A model generated the notes under the pieces. The model was not told the DNA's origin. It saw only the letters and a list, made by a program, of their open reading frames with translations, and made no database searches. DNA of 64,000 bases from contig NZ_FZOF01000002.1 of assembly GCF_900188405.1 (NCBI RefSeq), positions 248,001 through 312,000 on the forward strand, read 5' to 3'. Position 1 is the first letter of the stretch. Each line of letters starts with the position of its first letter. Origin of the DNA: Actinacidiphila glaucinigra (lineage in GTDB: Bacteria; Actinomycetota; Actinomycetes; Streptomycetales; Streptomycetaceae). Positions 35,380-43,883 of the stretch are shown here, one piece after another. Both the position numbers and the translations under genes were made by a program.

Positions 35380-36140
35380 AAGACCTGGACCCCGGCCAGC
35401 CAGCCGCCGTCGACCACGAACGGCTGCCCGGTGACGTACGAGGAGTCCTCACTGGTCAGGAAGAGCGCGAGCCGCGCGACCTCCTCCGGGCGCCCGATCC
35501 GGGCGAGCGGCACGAGCTTGCCGTACAGCCGGTCCAGGGCCTCCGCGGGGACGGAGTCCCCGGGGTTGGACATGGGGGTGTCGATCGCGCCCGGGCACAT
35601 CGCATTGACCCGGATGCCCTTGGGCGCCAGCTCCATGGCGGCCACCCGCGTCATGCCGACGACGGCCGCCTTGGTCGCGGCGTACGAGATCACCCCGGCC
35701 ATGCCGGTCAGCGCCACATAGGAGGCGGTGTTCACGATCGTGCCGCCGCCGGCCGCCGCGAGCAGCGGGGCCGCGGTGCGCATCCCCAGGAAGGCGCCGA
35801 CCTGGTTGACCTGGACGACCTCCTGGAACTCCGCGAGCGGGGTGTCGACCAGCGCGTTGAAGCGCAGGATGCCGGCGTTGTTGACCAGCCCGTCCAGCCG
35901 GCCGAAGGCGTCCGTGGCGGCGTCCAGGGCCGCGGCCCAGTCCGCCTCGCTCGTCACGTCCAGGTGGACGTAGCGCGCCCGGTCGGCGCCGATCCCCTCC
36001 GCCACGGCCGCCCCGCGCTCGTCCAGCACGTCCCCGAGGACGACCCGGGCCCCCTCCGCCGCGAAGAGCAGCGCCTCCTGCTCACCCTGACCGCGCGCCG
36101 CGCCGCTGATCAGCACGACCCGGCCGTCCAGCTTGCCCAT
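35376..36140 (-). CDS. Short-chain dehydrogenase/reductase (SDR)
   Basis: The 254-aa classical SDR has VVLISGAARGQGEQEALLFA (TGxxxGxG variant SGAARGQG), GLVNNAGILRFNALVDTPL (NNAG), VNTASYVALTGMAGVISYAATKAAV (Ser, Tyr and Lys active site) and YVTGQPFVVDGGWLAG. It oxidises or reduces a secondary alcohol or ketone with NAD(P). ATG 36140 is preferred (GGGAG 8 bp upstream); a GTG in frame lies at 36149. It starts 12 bp after the LLM gene stop, so the two form an operon from the operator at 37042. Confidence 0.92.
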   Translation of the reverse strand: MGKLDGRVVLISGAARGQGEQEALLFAAEGARVVLGDVLDERGAAVAEGIGADRARYVHLDVTSEADWAAALDAATDAFGRLDGLVNNAGILRFNALVDTPLAEFQEVVQVNQVGAFLGMRTAAPLLAAAGGGTIVNTASYVALTGMAGVISYAATKAAVVGMTRVAAMELAPKGIRVNAMCPGAIDTPMSNPGDSVPAEALDRLYGKLVPLARIGRPEEVARLALFLTSEDSSYVTGQPFVVDGGWLAGVQVF

Positions 36141-36152
36141 GTCCGTCACTCC

Positions 36153-37025
36153 CTACGCGTCGAGGTGCGGCGCCACGCCGTCGGCGAACGCCTCCATCTG
36201 GTCGAGCAGTTCGGCCGCCCCGCGACTGCGGAACCTCACCTGGATCTGGTCCACCCCCATCGCGCCGTACTCCCGCAGCGACTCGGCCAGCGCCTCCGGC
36301 TTGCCGGTCAGGGTGCGCCGCCCCACCGGCCACTCCGGCTCCCCGACGTACAGGGGCTCCGCGATCACCCCGATGGTGATCGGCGTCCCGCCGCGCAGCC
36401 TGCGCAGCCGGGCGATCTGCCCGGGCATGGCCTCCCGGGAGTCCCCCTGCGGCAGCCAGCCGTCGCCCTTGAGCGCCGCGCGCCGCACGGCCGCGGGCGA
36501 CGAGCCGCCCACCCACACCGGGACCGGGCGCTGCACGGGCTCCGGCTTCTGCTCCCCCGCCGTGAAGTGCGCCCGCACCGCGTCGATCGCCTGGTCCAGC
36601 AGCGCGCCGCGCCGCTCGAAGTCCACCCCGAGCGCCTTGAACTCCTCCCGCACGTGCCCGGCGCCGACCCCGAGAACGAGCCGGCCCCCGGAGAGGTGGT
36701 CCAGGGTCGCGTACTGCTTGGCGGTGAGCAGCGGATGCCGCAGCCCGATCACCGCCACATGGCTCAGCAGCCTCACCCGGGTCGTCACGGCGGCCAGGAA
36801 GGCGAGCGTGGCGACGGGGTCGTACCAGGTGGGGCTCATCGCGGTGGCTAGCCGGGGCGGGATGGCCACGTGGTCGCAGCACCCGATGTAGGCGAAGCCG
36901 AGCCGGTCCGCCGCCCGTGCGACGTCCACCAGGTCGCCCGGCGGCGCCGCGGCCTCCCACGGCTCCGCGTAGAGGGTGCTCAGGGATTGCACCGGCAACT
37001 GCATGCCGTACGCGGTCTTGGTCAT
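36153..37025 (-). CDS. LLM-class F420-dependent oxidoreductase
   Basis: The 290-aa protein begins MTKTAYGMQLPVQSLSTLYA and shows FAYIGCCDHVAIPPRLATAM, VRLLSHVAVIGLRHPLLTAK, LDHLSGGRLVLGVGAGHVRE and VWVGGSSPAAVRRAALKGDG. It is a luciferase-like barrel of the F420-dependent type. It is the first gene of an operon with the SDR. Site 5 of the CTGAC operator lies 16 bp upstream of its ATG. Confidence 0.88.
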   Translation of the reverse strand: MTKTAYGMQLPVQSLSTLYAEPWEAAAPPGDLVDVARAADRLGFAYIGCCDHVAIPPRLATAMSPTWYDPVATLAFLAAVTTRVRLLSHVAVIGLRHPLLTAKQYATLDHLSGGRLVLGVGAGHVREEFKALGVDFERRGALLDQAIDAVRAHFTAGEQKPEPVQRPVPVWVGGSSPAAVRRAALKGDGWLPQGDSREAMPGQIARLRRLRGGTPITIGVIAEPLYVGEPEWPVGRRTLTGKPEALAESLREYGAMGVDQIQVRFRSRGAAELLDQMEAFADGVAPHLDA

Positions 37026-37041
37026 GCCGCCATCGTCGGAC

Positions 37042-37056
37042 CTGACGGTCCGTCAG
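37042..37056 (-). promoter_or_regulatory. CTGAC-N5-GTCAG operator (site 5)
   Basis: CTGACGGTCCGTCAG, identical to sites 2 and 14. It lies 16 bp upstream of the LLM start. It also overlaps the stop codon (TCA at 37053-37055) of the gene on its other side. Confidence 0.8.
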
Positions 37057-37499
37057 ACAAGGGGTCGGCGCACCCCGAACTCCGCGGCGGCCAGGTCCAC
37101 GCTGAGGGAACGGCCGAGGTTGTCGGTGAAGGTGGCGTACCGCCCTTCGACCTCGGCGAGCTCGAAGGGGCTGGAGCCCGGGAGCGCCACCACCCACAGG
37201 AGACCGCCGTCGGAGTCCAGCCGGGCGAAGAAGCCGTGCGCGCCGTGCCCGCCCTCACCGCAGCACACGTACCCCGTGCCGTCGCGGAGTTCGACGACTC
37301 CCCGCGGATGGGACTCGACCTCGGTGACACACCCCGGATCCTCGGCCAGTCCGGCGGCGACGTCGAAGGGCTCGCCGATGCCGAACCCCGGCAACCCGGG
37401 GCCGTCGATGCGCACGTCGAACGCCGCGTCGTCCACCCGATACAGGCCGTCCCGGGCCGGCACCAGGCCCGTCAGCCACAACTCGGCGATCAGGCCCAT
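37053..37499 (-). CDS. Hypothetical protein, 148 aa
   Basis: The protein MGLIAELWLTGLVPARDGLY continues with DDAAFDVRIDGPGLPGFGIG, SHPRGVVELRDGTGYVCCGE and FFARLDSDGGLLWVVALPGS. The strand-rich, Gly/Asp-rich sequence resembles a small beta-sandwich or immunity-type protein; I do not recognise the family. ATG 37499 is chosen; an upstream ATG at 37520 is possible. It ends inside operator site 5, so its termination may interact with that promoter region. Confidence 0.6.
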   Translation of the reverse strand: MGLIAELWLTGLVPARDGLYRVDDAAFDVRIDGPGLPGFGIGEPFDVAAGLAEDPGCVTEVESHPRGVVELRDGTGYVCCGEGGHGAHGFFARLDSDGGLLWVVALPGSSPFELAEVEGRYATFTDNLGRSLSVDLAAAEFGVRRPLV

Positions 37500-37588
37500 C
37501 GCCCGCCCTTCTCCCGGCATACCGGGGGAAGCACATCAGGCGGCCGCGCACGGTACGCGAAGCGGCCGCCAGCAGCGGGCGAACTCTG

Positions 37589-38824
37589 TCAGCCCGCGCC
37601 CCCGCCCGGCCCGGGCCACAGACCCTCCGGGGTCAGCCCCAGCAGCCCGATCGCGTTCCCCCGCACGATCCGCTCCACGACGTCCGGGGCGAGGTGGCCC
37701 ATCTGGGCCTCGCCGACCTCACGGGACTTGGGCCAGGTCGAGTCGGAGTGCGGGTAGTCGGTCTCGTACAGGACGTTGCCGACGCCGATCGCGTCGATGT
37801 TGCGCAGCCCCACCGCGTCGTCGAAGAAGCACCCGTACACGTGCTCCCGGAACAGCTCCGAGGGCGGCCGCAGCACCTTGTCGGCCACTCCGCCCCAGCC
37901 GCGGTTCTCCTCCCATACGACGTCGGCGCGCTCCAGGATGTACGGGATCCAGCCGATCTGGCCCTCCGCGTACATGATCCGCAAGGAGGGGAAGCGGTCG
38001 AGGATCCCCGACATCAGCCAGTCGACCATGGAGAAGCAGCAGTTGGCGAAGGTGATCGTGGAGCCGACCGCGGGCGGCGCGTCGGCCGAGGTGGACGGCA
38101 TGCGCGAGGACGAGCCGATGTGCATCGCGATGACGGTGCCGGTCTCGTCGCAGGCACGCAGGAAGGGGTCCCACGCCTCGGTGTGGACGGACGGCAACCC
38201 CAGGTGCGGCGGTATCTCGGAGAAGCAGACGGCCCGCACCCCGCGCGCGGCGTTGCGCCGCACCTCCGCGGCGGCCAGCTCCGCGTCCCACAACGGGATG
38301 AGGGTGAGCGGGATCAGCCGGCCGCCGGCCTGCGGGCCGCACCACTCCTCGACCATCCAGTCGTTGTAGGCGCGCACGCACAGCAGCCCCAGCTCCCGGT
38401 CCTTGGCCTCGGTGAAGGTCTGGCCGCAGAAGCGCGGGAAGGTGGGGAAGCAGAGGGCGGACTGCACGTGGTTGACGTCCATGTCCGCCAGCCGCTCGGG
38501 GACGCTGTAGGAGCCGGGGCGCATCTGCTCGTAGGTGATCGCCTCCAGCCGCACCTCGTCCCTGCTGTAGCCGACGGCGGTGTCCAGGCGGGTCAGCGGG
38601 CGCCGCAGGTCCTCGTAGACCCACCAGTCGGCGATGGGCCCCTCGCCGCCGGGCTCGCCCATGCGCGGGGCGAACCTGCCGCCGACGAAGGTCATCGACT
38701 CCAGGGGCGCACGCACGATGCGCGGCGCGCGGTCCCGGTACGCCGACGGGAGCCGGTCCCGCCAGACGTTGGGGGGTTCGACCGTGTGGTCGTCCACCGA
38801 AATGATCCTCGGGAAGGTCTCCAT
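37589..38824 (-). CDS. Amidohydrolase_2 family metal-dependent hydrolase/decarboxylase
   Basis: The 411-aa protein begins METFPRIISVDDHTVEPPNV, with the N-terminal SVDDHTxEPP replacing the usual DxHxH. It continues VQSALCFPTFPRFCGQTFTE, AVCFSEIPPHLGLPSVHTEA, VIAMHIGSSSRMPSTSADAP, LRIMYAEGQIGWIPYILERA and NVLYETDYPHSDSTWPKSRE (final metal Asp). It belongs to the ACMSD-like amidohydrolases, many of which decarboxylate or hydrolyse ring-cleavage products. Site 6 of the CTGAC operator lies 20 bp upstream. It is common next to thiolase/DUF35 catabolic genes. Confidence 0.88.
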   Translation of the reverse strand: METFPRIISVDDHTVEPPNVWRDRLPSAYRDRAPRIVRAPLESMTFVGGRFAPRMGEPGGEGPIADWWVYEDLRRPLTRLDTAVGYSRDEVRLEAITYEQMRPGSYSVPERLADMDVNHVQSALCFPTFPRFCGQTFTEAKDRELGLLCVRAYNDWMVEEWCGPQAGGRLIPLTLIPLWDAELAAAEVRRNAARGVRAVCFSEIPPHLGLPSVHTEAWDPFLRACDETGTVIAMHIGSSSRMPSTSADAPPAVGSTITFANCCFSMVDWLMSGILDRFPSLRIMYAEGQIGWIPYILERADVVWEENRGWGGVADKVLRPPSELFREHVYGCFFDDAVGLRNIDAIGVGNVLYETDYPHSDSTWPKSREVGEAQMGHLAPDVVERIVRGNAIGLLGLTPEGLWPGPGGGAG

Positions 38825-38844
38825 GGGGCCACGGTAGCGCGAAT

Positions 38845-38859
38845 CTGACGCACCGTCAG
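38845..38859 (-). promoter_or_regulatory. CTGAC-N5-GTCAG operator (site 6)
   Basis: CTGACGCACCGTCAG. Exact half-sites, 20 bp upstream of the amidohydrolase start. Confidence 0.75.
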
Positions 38860-38897
38860 CACTTCTGTGGGCGGCCGGTTGTCGTGTGCGGCCCCGG

Positions 38898-39586
38898 TTG
38901 TTGTGTGCGGGTTGTTTGCGCCTGCGGCGGGCTGTCCCCCGCCCTCCCTCCCGATTGCCCGGCGCGGTCAGTGACCGCCTCGCACCGTGTGGCTGGGTCG
39001 GTGCCGCGCCGGCGCACGTCCTCAACGCTCGCGGTTTAGCCCGACATCAGTCGGCGCCCGGGTCCGCCGCTCGTCGTTTCCGGGCGCACCCCGCCACACC
39101 CCCTCCCGTCGTGTGGGCGACTGACGGCCGGAGGGGGGTTGTAGAGCGGTCCGGGGTTGCCGCACGCGCCTCACCGAACGCCCACACCATCCGGATCGAT
39201 GCCGGTGAGTCGGCCGCGCTACCGGTACGCGCACCTTCGATCGGCCTGCGGCCGGGAGACCCCCTGCTGAGGGCAGCTTCCAGCGGTGCGGGGAAGGGCT
39301 CACCCCATCACCACCCACCGGCCGTTGGCCGCCCAACGAAACGGAGGGGGCGGGGTCGTAGGGGTGGGCGTTCTGGACGCTGACGTGTATTTGTTGTGCG
39401 GCATCCGGGGCACCGAGCGCAGGTGCCCGCCATGCACATAAATATGCGGTACAGAATGCCCAGCCCCGGAGGCCCCGACCCCGGCCCACCACGAACCGCG
39501 CGAGGCCCGCACCAACCGCGCCGGGCAATCGGGAGGGAGGGCGGGAGAACCGCCCGCCGCAGGCGCAAACAAGCCGCACACGGCAA
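38898..39586. repeat. Non-coding element with about 70-bp terminal inverted repeats
   Basis: The left end (38898-38968) and the complement of the right end (39515-39586) share TTGTTTGCGCCTGCGGCGGG, then CCCGCCCTCCCTCCCGATTG and CCCGGCGCGGT, with only a few differences. About 545 bp lie between them. The inside holds only short weak frames, including one on the minus strand with the Cys-rich GILYRIFMCMAGTCARCPGC. It looks like a MITE-type or intergenic repeat element of a kind common in Streptomyces. It sits between the catabolic block and the afsR region. Confidence 0.7.
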
Positions 39587-39610
39587 CGGACCGCAACCAC
39601 GACCCCGCGC

Positions 39611-40351
39611 TCAGGCGGAGCCCACCCCACCCGGCGCAAGCAAAAGCATGCGCCACACCGCGTCCTCCAACCCGTGCACGGAGGCGATCCACCCCAGGCT
39701 GTCCTCCGTCGTGCCCCGGCCCGCCGCGACCGCCAGCTCACCCACCGCGTCCGCGAGGTCCCCGTGCCGCAGCGCGGGCTCCATGCGGCCCCCGCCGAGC
39801 CCGTCGGCGACGTAACGCTCGTAGCCGGGCGCCGTGCGCAGGACGCCGACCGGACGCCACTCCTGCGCCAGCCGGTCCACCGGGTCACCGCCCACGCGGG
39901 ACCCGTCGGCCTCGACGACCTGCGTGCGCGAGCGGTCCACCGCGAGCGCGGTCCACGCGTCGGCACCGGTGAGCACCGCCGCGGGACGGCAGCGCTCGAC
40001 GGCCTCCGCGACCGTCCCCGCCCCGTCAGGGCCGCCGCCGACCAGAGGGACCGCCGCCATACCGGCGTACAGGCAGCCGTAGAACGCCCCGGCGAGGTCC
40101 GCACCCGGCTGATAGGCGAGCAGCACCCGGCTGCCCGGCGGCAGCAGCCGCCCCAGCCGCGCCGCGACGGCGCGGGCGCGGCGGTCGAGCCCGGCGAAGT
40201 CGCAGTCGTACGGCTCGTACGGGCGCCCCTCGGGATGCCGTACGGCCCGGCGGCGCAACGCGGGACCGGGCAGCCGGTACACCGACGGCGCCGGCCCACC
40301 GCCGCTCCGGCTCGGTCCGCTCACGGCCTGCGGCACACAACGCGCACACAT
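39611..40351 (-). CDS. Truncated adenylate-forming (AMP-binding) protein
   Basis: The 246-aa protein matches the N-terminal subdomain of fatty-acyl-AMP ligase/FadD32-type enzymes: FAGLDRRARAVAARLGRLLP, VLLAYQPGADLAGAFYGCLY, AGMAAVPLVGGG. It stops near residue 145 and continues with a non-conserved tail ending EDAVWRMLLLAPGGVGS. The ATP-binding (SGTTGxPKG) and C-terminal domains are missing, so it cannot be a normal ligase. It could be a pseudogene or a degenerate regulator. It is divergent from afsR. The start codon is uncertain; the first 20 residues are weak. Confidence 0.65.
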   Translation of the reverse strand: MCARCVPQAVSGPSRSGGGPAPSVYRLPGPALRRRAVRHPEGRPYEPYDCDFAGLDRRARAVAARLGRLLPPGSRVLLAYQPGADLAGAFYGCLYAGMAAVPLVGGGPDGAGTVAEAVERCRPAAVLTGADAWTALAVDRSRTQVVEADGSRVGGDPVDRLAQEWRPVGVLRTAPGYERYVADGLGGGRMEPALRHGDLADAVGELAVAAGRGTTEDSLGWIASVHGLEDAVWRMLLLAPGGVGSA

Positions 40352-40626
40352 GGGCGGCCCTCCACCTCCTCCGACGGGACACCCGTCAGACCGACGGCAT
40401 ATGACCGCACTTCACATGAAACTTGCCCGAACATTCCCCGCTACTTCCTGGTACGCCCCTCCCGAAAGCCACCCATAGGTGACCGCGTACAGGTTGAGGC
40501 GGCAAACTGGCACAGGCAGCGGAACCGATCGGGTCGGTCCCGCCGTCCGTGAAGACTGTTCCGGCTCGTGATGAACGATCGATATACGCGCTCGTCGCGC
40601 AGGTTCGGCGGCACCAGGGGGCAGGC

Positions 40627-43563
40627 ATGGCAAGCGGTAAGGACCAGGGCGGAGCGCTGCGCTTCGCGGTCCTCGGCCCGGTGCGGGCCTGGCGCGGCAG
40701 GGAGCCGATCTCCGCCGGGTCGCCACAGCAGAAGGCGCTGCTGGGCGCCCTGCTGCTGCGCGGTGGCCGTACGGCCACCGCGCAGGAACTGCTGGACGCG
40801 GTCTGGGGCGAGGACCCGCCGCCCACCGCGCTCGCTGCGCTGCGCAGTTACGCCTTCCGCCTCCGCAAGGCCCTCGGCGCCGAAGCGCTGGCCACCGTCG
40901 ACGGCGGCTACGTGCTGCACGCCGGCGACGACTTCGACCTCTTCCTCGCCGAGCGGCACCAGGCGGCGGCCGAGAAGGCCCGCGCCGCGGGCGACCTGGC
41001 CTCGGCCCGCGAGGAGTTGCGCGGCGCCCTCGCCCTCTTCGACGGCGAGCCGCTGGCGGGCCTCCCCGGCCCGTACGCGGAGACCCAGCGCACCCGCCTG
41101 CTGGAATGGCGGCTGCAGCTCACCGAGACCTGCCTCGACCTGGACCTGCAGGCCGGCTGCCACGCCGAGGCGGTCTCCGAGCTCACCGTGCTGTCCGCGG
41201 AGCACCCGCTGCGCGAACGCCCACGCGCCCTGCTGATGCTCGCCCTGTACCGCAGCGGGCGGCAGGCCGAGGCGCTGGGCGTCTACGCCGACACCCGCCG
41301 TCTGCTCGACGACGAGCTGGGCGTCGACCCGGGCGCGGAGCTCGCCGAGCTGCACCAGCGCGTGCTGGAGGCCGACCCGTCGCTGCTGCCGCCGCCCGTC
41401 CCGCAGGCCGAGGCCGTCGCGGAGCCGGTGCGTCCGGCCCAGCTGCCCGCCACCGTCGCGGACTTCACCGGCCGCGTCGCCTTCGTCCGCGAGCTCGGCG
41501 AGCGCCTGGCCGGGGCCTCCGCGGAAGGCGGCGTCATGTCGGTCTCCGCCGTCGCCGGCATCGGCGGCGTCGGCAAGACGACCCTCGCCGTCCATGTCGC
41601 CCACGCCGTCGCGGGCACCTTCCCCGACGGCCAGCTCTACGTCGACCTCCAGGGCACCGCCGCCCGGCCCGCCGAACCCGAGACGGTGCTCGCCTCCTTC
41701 CTGCGCTCCCTCGGTGTCTCCGACTCCGCGATACCCGAGTCCCTCGCCGACCGCGCCGCGCTCTACCGCTCCACCCTCGCGGGCCGCCGGATCCTGGCCC
41801 TGCTGGACAACGCCCACGACGCCGCCCAGGTCCGCCACCTCCTGCCGGGCACTCCCGGCTGCGCCGCGCTGATCACCAGCCGGACCCGCATGGTCGACCT
41901 GGCCGGGGCCCACCTGGTCGACCTCGACGTCATGAGCCCGGAAGAGGCCCTGCTGCTCTTCACCCGCATCGTCGGGGAGGAGCGCGTCGCCGCCGAACGC
42001 CAGGCCGCCCTCGACGTCGTCGCCGCCTGCGGCTTCCTGCCGCTCGCCATCCGCATCGCCGCCTCCCGCCTGGCCACCCGCCGCACCTGGACGGTCTCCT
42101 TCCTCGCCCGCAAACTCAGCGACGAACGCCGCCGCCTGGACGAGCTCAAGGCCGGCGACCTCGCCGTCAAGGCCACTTTCGAACTCGGCTACGGCCAGCT
42201 CACCGCGCAGCAGGCCCGCGCCTTCCGCCTGCTGGCCCTCGCCGACGGCCCGGACATCTCCCTGGAGGCGGCGGCGGCCGTCCTCGACCTGGACGTCTAC
42301 GACGCCGAGGAACTGCTGGAGACGCTGGTCGACATCAGCCTCATCGAGTCCGCCGCACCCGCCCGCTACCGCTACCACGACCTGGTCCGCCTGTACGCCC
42401 GCGACTGCGCCGAGCGCCACGAGGGGGAGGACGCCCGCTGCGCCGCCGTGTCCCGGCTGCTGGACTTCTACCTCGCGTCGGCGATGTGCGCCTACGAACT
42501 GGAGAACCCCGGCGACCGCCTGCTCGCACACCTCGCCCCCGTGAGCCGCGCCGGAATGCCCTTCGGCTCCCGCGAGGAGGGCCTGGACTGGCTGTTCACC
42601 GAGGCGCCCAGTCTCCTCGCTGCCGTCCGGCAGGCCGCGGGCGGCGGTTGCGAGGGCCCGATGCGGCGGGCCGTCGACCTGCTGCTCGTGAGCCAGGACC
42701 TGATGGAGTCCGGGATCTACGCGCGCCAATACGAGCAGGCGACGCGCTCCCTCGTCGCGACGGCCGACTCCTGCGGCGAGCCGCTCGTGGAGGGCCGGGC
42801 CCGCGTGCTGCTGGGCCAGCAGTACAGCCTGGCCGGGCGGCTGGAGGAGGCCGACCGGGAGGCCGAACGCAGCCTCATGCTGGGGCGGGCCGTGGGCGAC
42901 CCTCTGACCAGTAGTTACGCCCCCAACCTGCGCGGAATGGTGGCCTTCCCGCTGCGGCGCTTCCAGGACTGCGCGGACCACCACTCCCAGGCGCTGGAGG
43001 CCTTCGTGGCCGACGGCAACCGGCACGGCGGCGCCGCCGCGCTGAGCAACCTGTCCCGCGCGCAGATCGAGCTCGGGGACGTATCCGCCGCGGTGGCCTC
43101 GGCGGAGCAGGCCCTGTCGATCTACCGTGAGCTGCGGGCCGGATTCCGCCTCGGCAACGGTCTGTACGCGCTCGCCATCGCGCTGACGGCGGCCGGCCGC
43201 CGCGAGGAGGCGCTGGCGTCGCTCGCCGAGGCGCTCCCCGTCTTCAGGGCGGCGCGGCAGCAGTTCTGGGAGGCCATGTCCCTGTTCCGCATGGCGGAGG
43301 TGCACCTGTCCTCCGGCGCCCACCGTCAATCGGCGGCGCTGGCCGAACAGTCGCTGAACGCGCTGCGCGATCTGGGGGGCGAGCTCTACCGCGCGAAGGT
43401 GCTCACCGTCCTCGGTCGCGCCCTCGCCGAGGCGGGCCAGGTGGACCGTGCCCGCGCCTGCTGGCGGGACGCCCTGGCGGCCTTCGTCGCGCTCGGCTCT
43501 CCCGACGCCGACGAGGTGCGGCGCCTGCTCCACGGTCCGGCCGCCCCGGCGATCGCCGTGTAG
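40627..43563 (+). CDS. afsR: AfsR-type SARP regulator with NB-ARC and TPR domains
   Basis: 978 aa. An OmpR-type winged helix (LRFAVLGPVRAWRGREPISA, GSPQQKALLGALLLRGGRTA, residues 12-95) is followed by the BTAD domain (RALLMLALYRSGRQAEALGV, YADTRRLLDDELGVDPGAEL), an NB-ARC ATPase (Walker A GIGGVGKTT, about residue 312; VLDNAHDAAQVRHLLPG) and C-terminal TPR repeats (RHGGAAALSNLSRAQIELGD). Both sequence and length match S. coelicolor AfsR, a global activator of secondary metabolism. The AfsK kinase phosphorylates AfsR. afsK lies 5 kb downstream here. The AfsS-like peptide gene follows, with a matching direct-repeat site. ATG 40627 is chosen over one at 40549. Confidence 0.93.
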   Translation: MASGKDQGGALRFAVLGPVRAWRGREPISAGSPQQKALLGALLLRGGRTATAQELLDAVWGEDPPPTALAALRSYAFRLRKALGAEALATVDGGYVLHAGDDFDLFLAERHQAAAEKARAAGDLASAREELRGALALFDGEPLAGLPGPYAETQRTRLLEWRLQLTETCLDLDLQAGCHAEAVSELTVLSAEHPLRERPRALLMLALYRSGRQAEALGVYADTRRLLDDELGVDPGAELAELHQRVLEADPSLLPPPVPQAEAVAEPVRPAQLPATVADFTGRVAFVRELGERLAGASAEGGVMSVSAVAGIGGVGKTTLAVHVAHAVAGTFPDGQLYVDLQGTAARPAEPETVLASFLRSLGVSDSAIPESLADRAALYRSTLAGRRILALLDNAHDAAQVRHLLPGTPGCAALITSRTRMVDLAGAHLVDLDVMSPEEALLLFTRIVGEERVAAERQAALDVVAACGFLPLAIRIAASRLATRRTWTVSFLARKLSDERRRLDELKAGDLAVKATFELGYGQLTAQQARAFRLLALADGPDISLEAAAAVLDLDVYDAEELLETLVDISLIESAAPARYRYHDLVRLYARDCAERHEGEDARCAAVSRLLDFYLASAMCAYELENPGDRLLAHLAPVSRAGMPFGSREEGLDWLFTEAPSLLAAVRQAAGGGCEGPMRRAVDLLLVSQDLMESGIYARQYEQATRSLVATADSCGEPLVEGRARVLLGQQYSLAGRLEEADREAERSLMLGRAVGDPLTSSYAPNLRGMVAFPLRRFQDCADHHSQALEAFVADGNRHGGAAALSNLSRAQIELGDVSAAVASAEQALSIYRELRAGFRLGNGLYALAIALTAAGRREEALASLAEALPVFRAARQQFWEAMSLFRMAEVHLSSGAHRQSAALAEQSLNALRDLGGELYRAKVLTVLGRALAEAGQVDRARACWRDALAAFVALGSPDADEVRRLLHGPAAPAIAV

Positions 43564-43612
43564 CGGTTCCGCACCGCGCAACACCGCTGATACAGGACAT
43601 CAACAGTTCCGT

Positions 43613-43643
43613 TTATCGGTTGATTATCGAGGCCTGCCACGAT
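43613..43643 (+). promoter_or_regulatory. Direct repeat (SARP/AfsR-type) and -10 box before the AfsS-like gene
   Basis: TTATCG occurs at 43613-43618 and again at 43624-43629, an 11-bp period typical of SARP binding. The second copy ends 8 bp before a -10-like CACGAT (43638-43643), the spacing reported for SARP promoters. In S. coelicolor AfsR binds such repeats before afsS; PhoP sites of the same period are an alternative reading. Confidence 0.5.
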
Positions 43644-43661
43644 TCCATCACTGCAAGAGCT

Positions 43662-43700
43662 GCCCGCCTGGTAGCGCACGGGGGTCGTTGCCAGGCGGGC
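43662..43700 (+). terminator. Leader hairpin, attenuator or terminator after afsR
   Basis: GCCCGCCTGG (43662-43671) pairs exactly with CCAGGCGGGC (43691-43700) across a 19-base loop, followed by TTCGTATC. It could end afsR transcripts or act in the leader of the AfsS-like mRNA that starts near 43650. Confidence 0.5.
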
Positions 43701-43737
43701 TTCGTATCGGCCCAGTTCCACCCACAGGGGAGGCACC

Positions 43738-43872
43738 ATGAGCGAGACGGCACCCGAGTCCGGCTCCACCGTCGAGGAAGAGCCGGAAGTCGTCACCACC
43801 GAGGAGGTCGAGGAGCCCAAGGTCAAGGGCGACGACACCACGGTCAAGCCCGACAACTGGCACACGCCCTGA
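43738..43872 (+). CDS. AfsS-like small acidic peptide
   Basis: A 44-aa peptide beginning MSETAPESGSTVEEEPEVVT and ending DDTTVKPDNWHTP. It has no signal peptide and is very acidic before the end. AGGGGAGG precedes the ATG by 6 bp. Its position right after afsR matches afsS, a 63-aa AfsR target whose short repeats carry a T-x-K-P-x-DNHxP-type motif (recalled from literature); here a single TVKPDNWHTP end is present. The role is probably to stimulate antibiotic genes. It is shorter than classic AfsS. It is too small to be found by usual length cut-offs. The transcript ends at the hairpin at 44032. Confidence 0.72.
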   Translation: MSETAPESGSTVEEEPEVVTTEEVEEPKVKGDDTTVKPDNWHTP

Positions 43873-43883
43873 ACGGCGCCTGA

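Noticed and set aside
39308..39586. Short minus-strand frame with Cys-rich stretch inside the inverted-repeat element
   Set aside because: It starts in the right terminal repeat and has no ribosome binding site; more likely a chance frame in a repeated element.
40441..43584. Open frame of about 1,000 codons antisense to afsR
   Set aside because: Low-complexity Gly/Gln/Ala composition and complete overlap with the strongly matching afsR coding strand.
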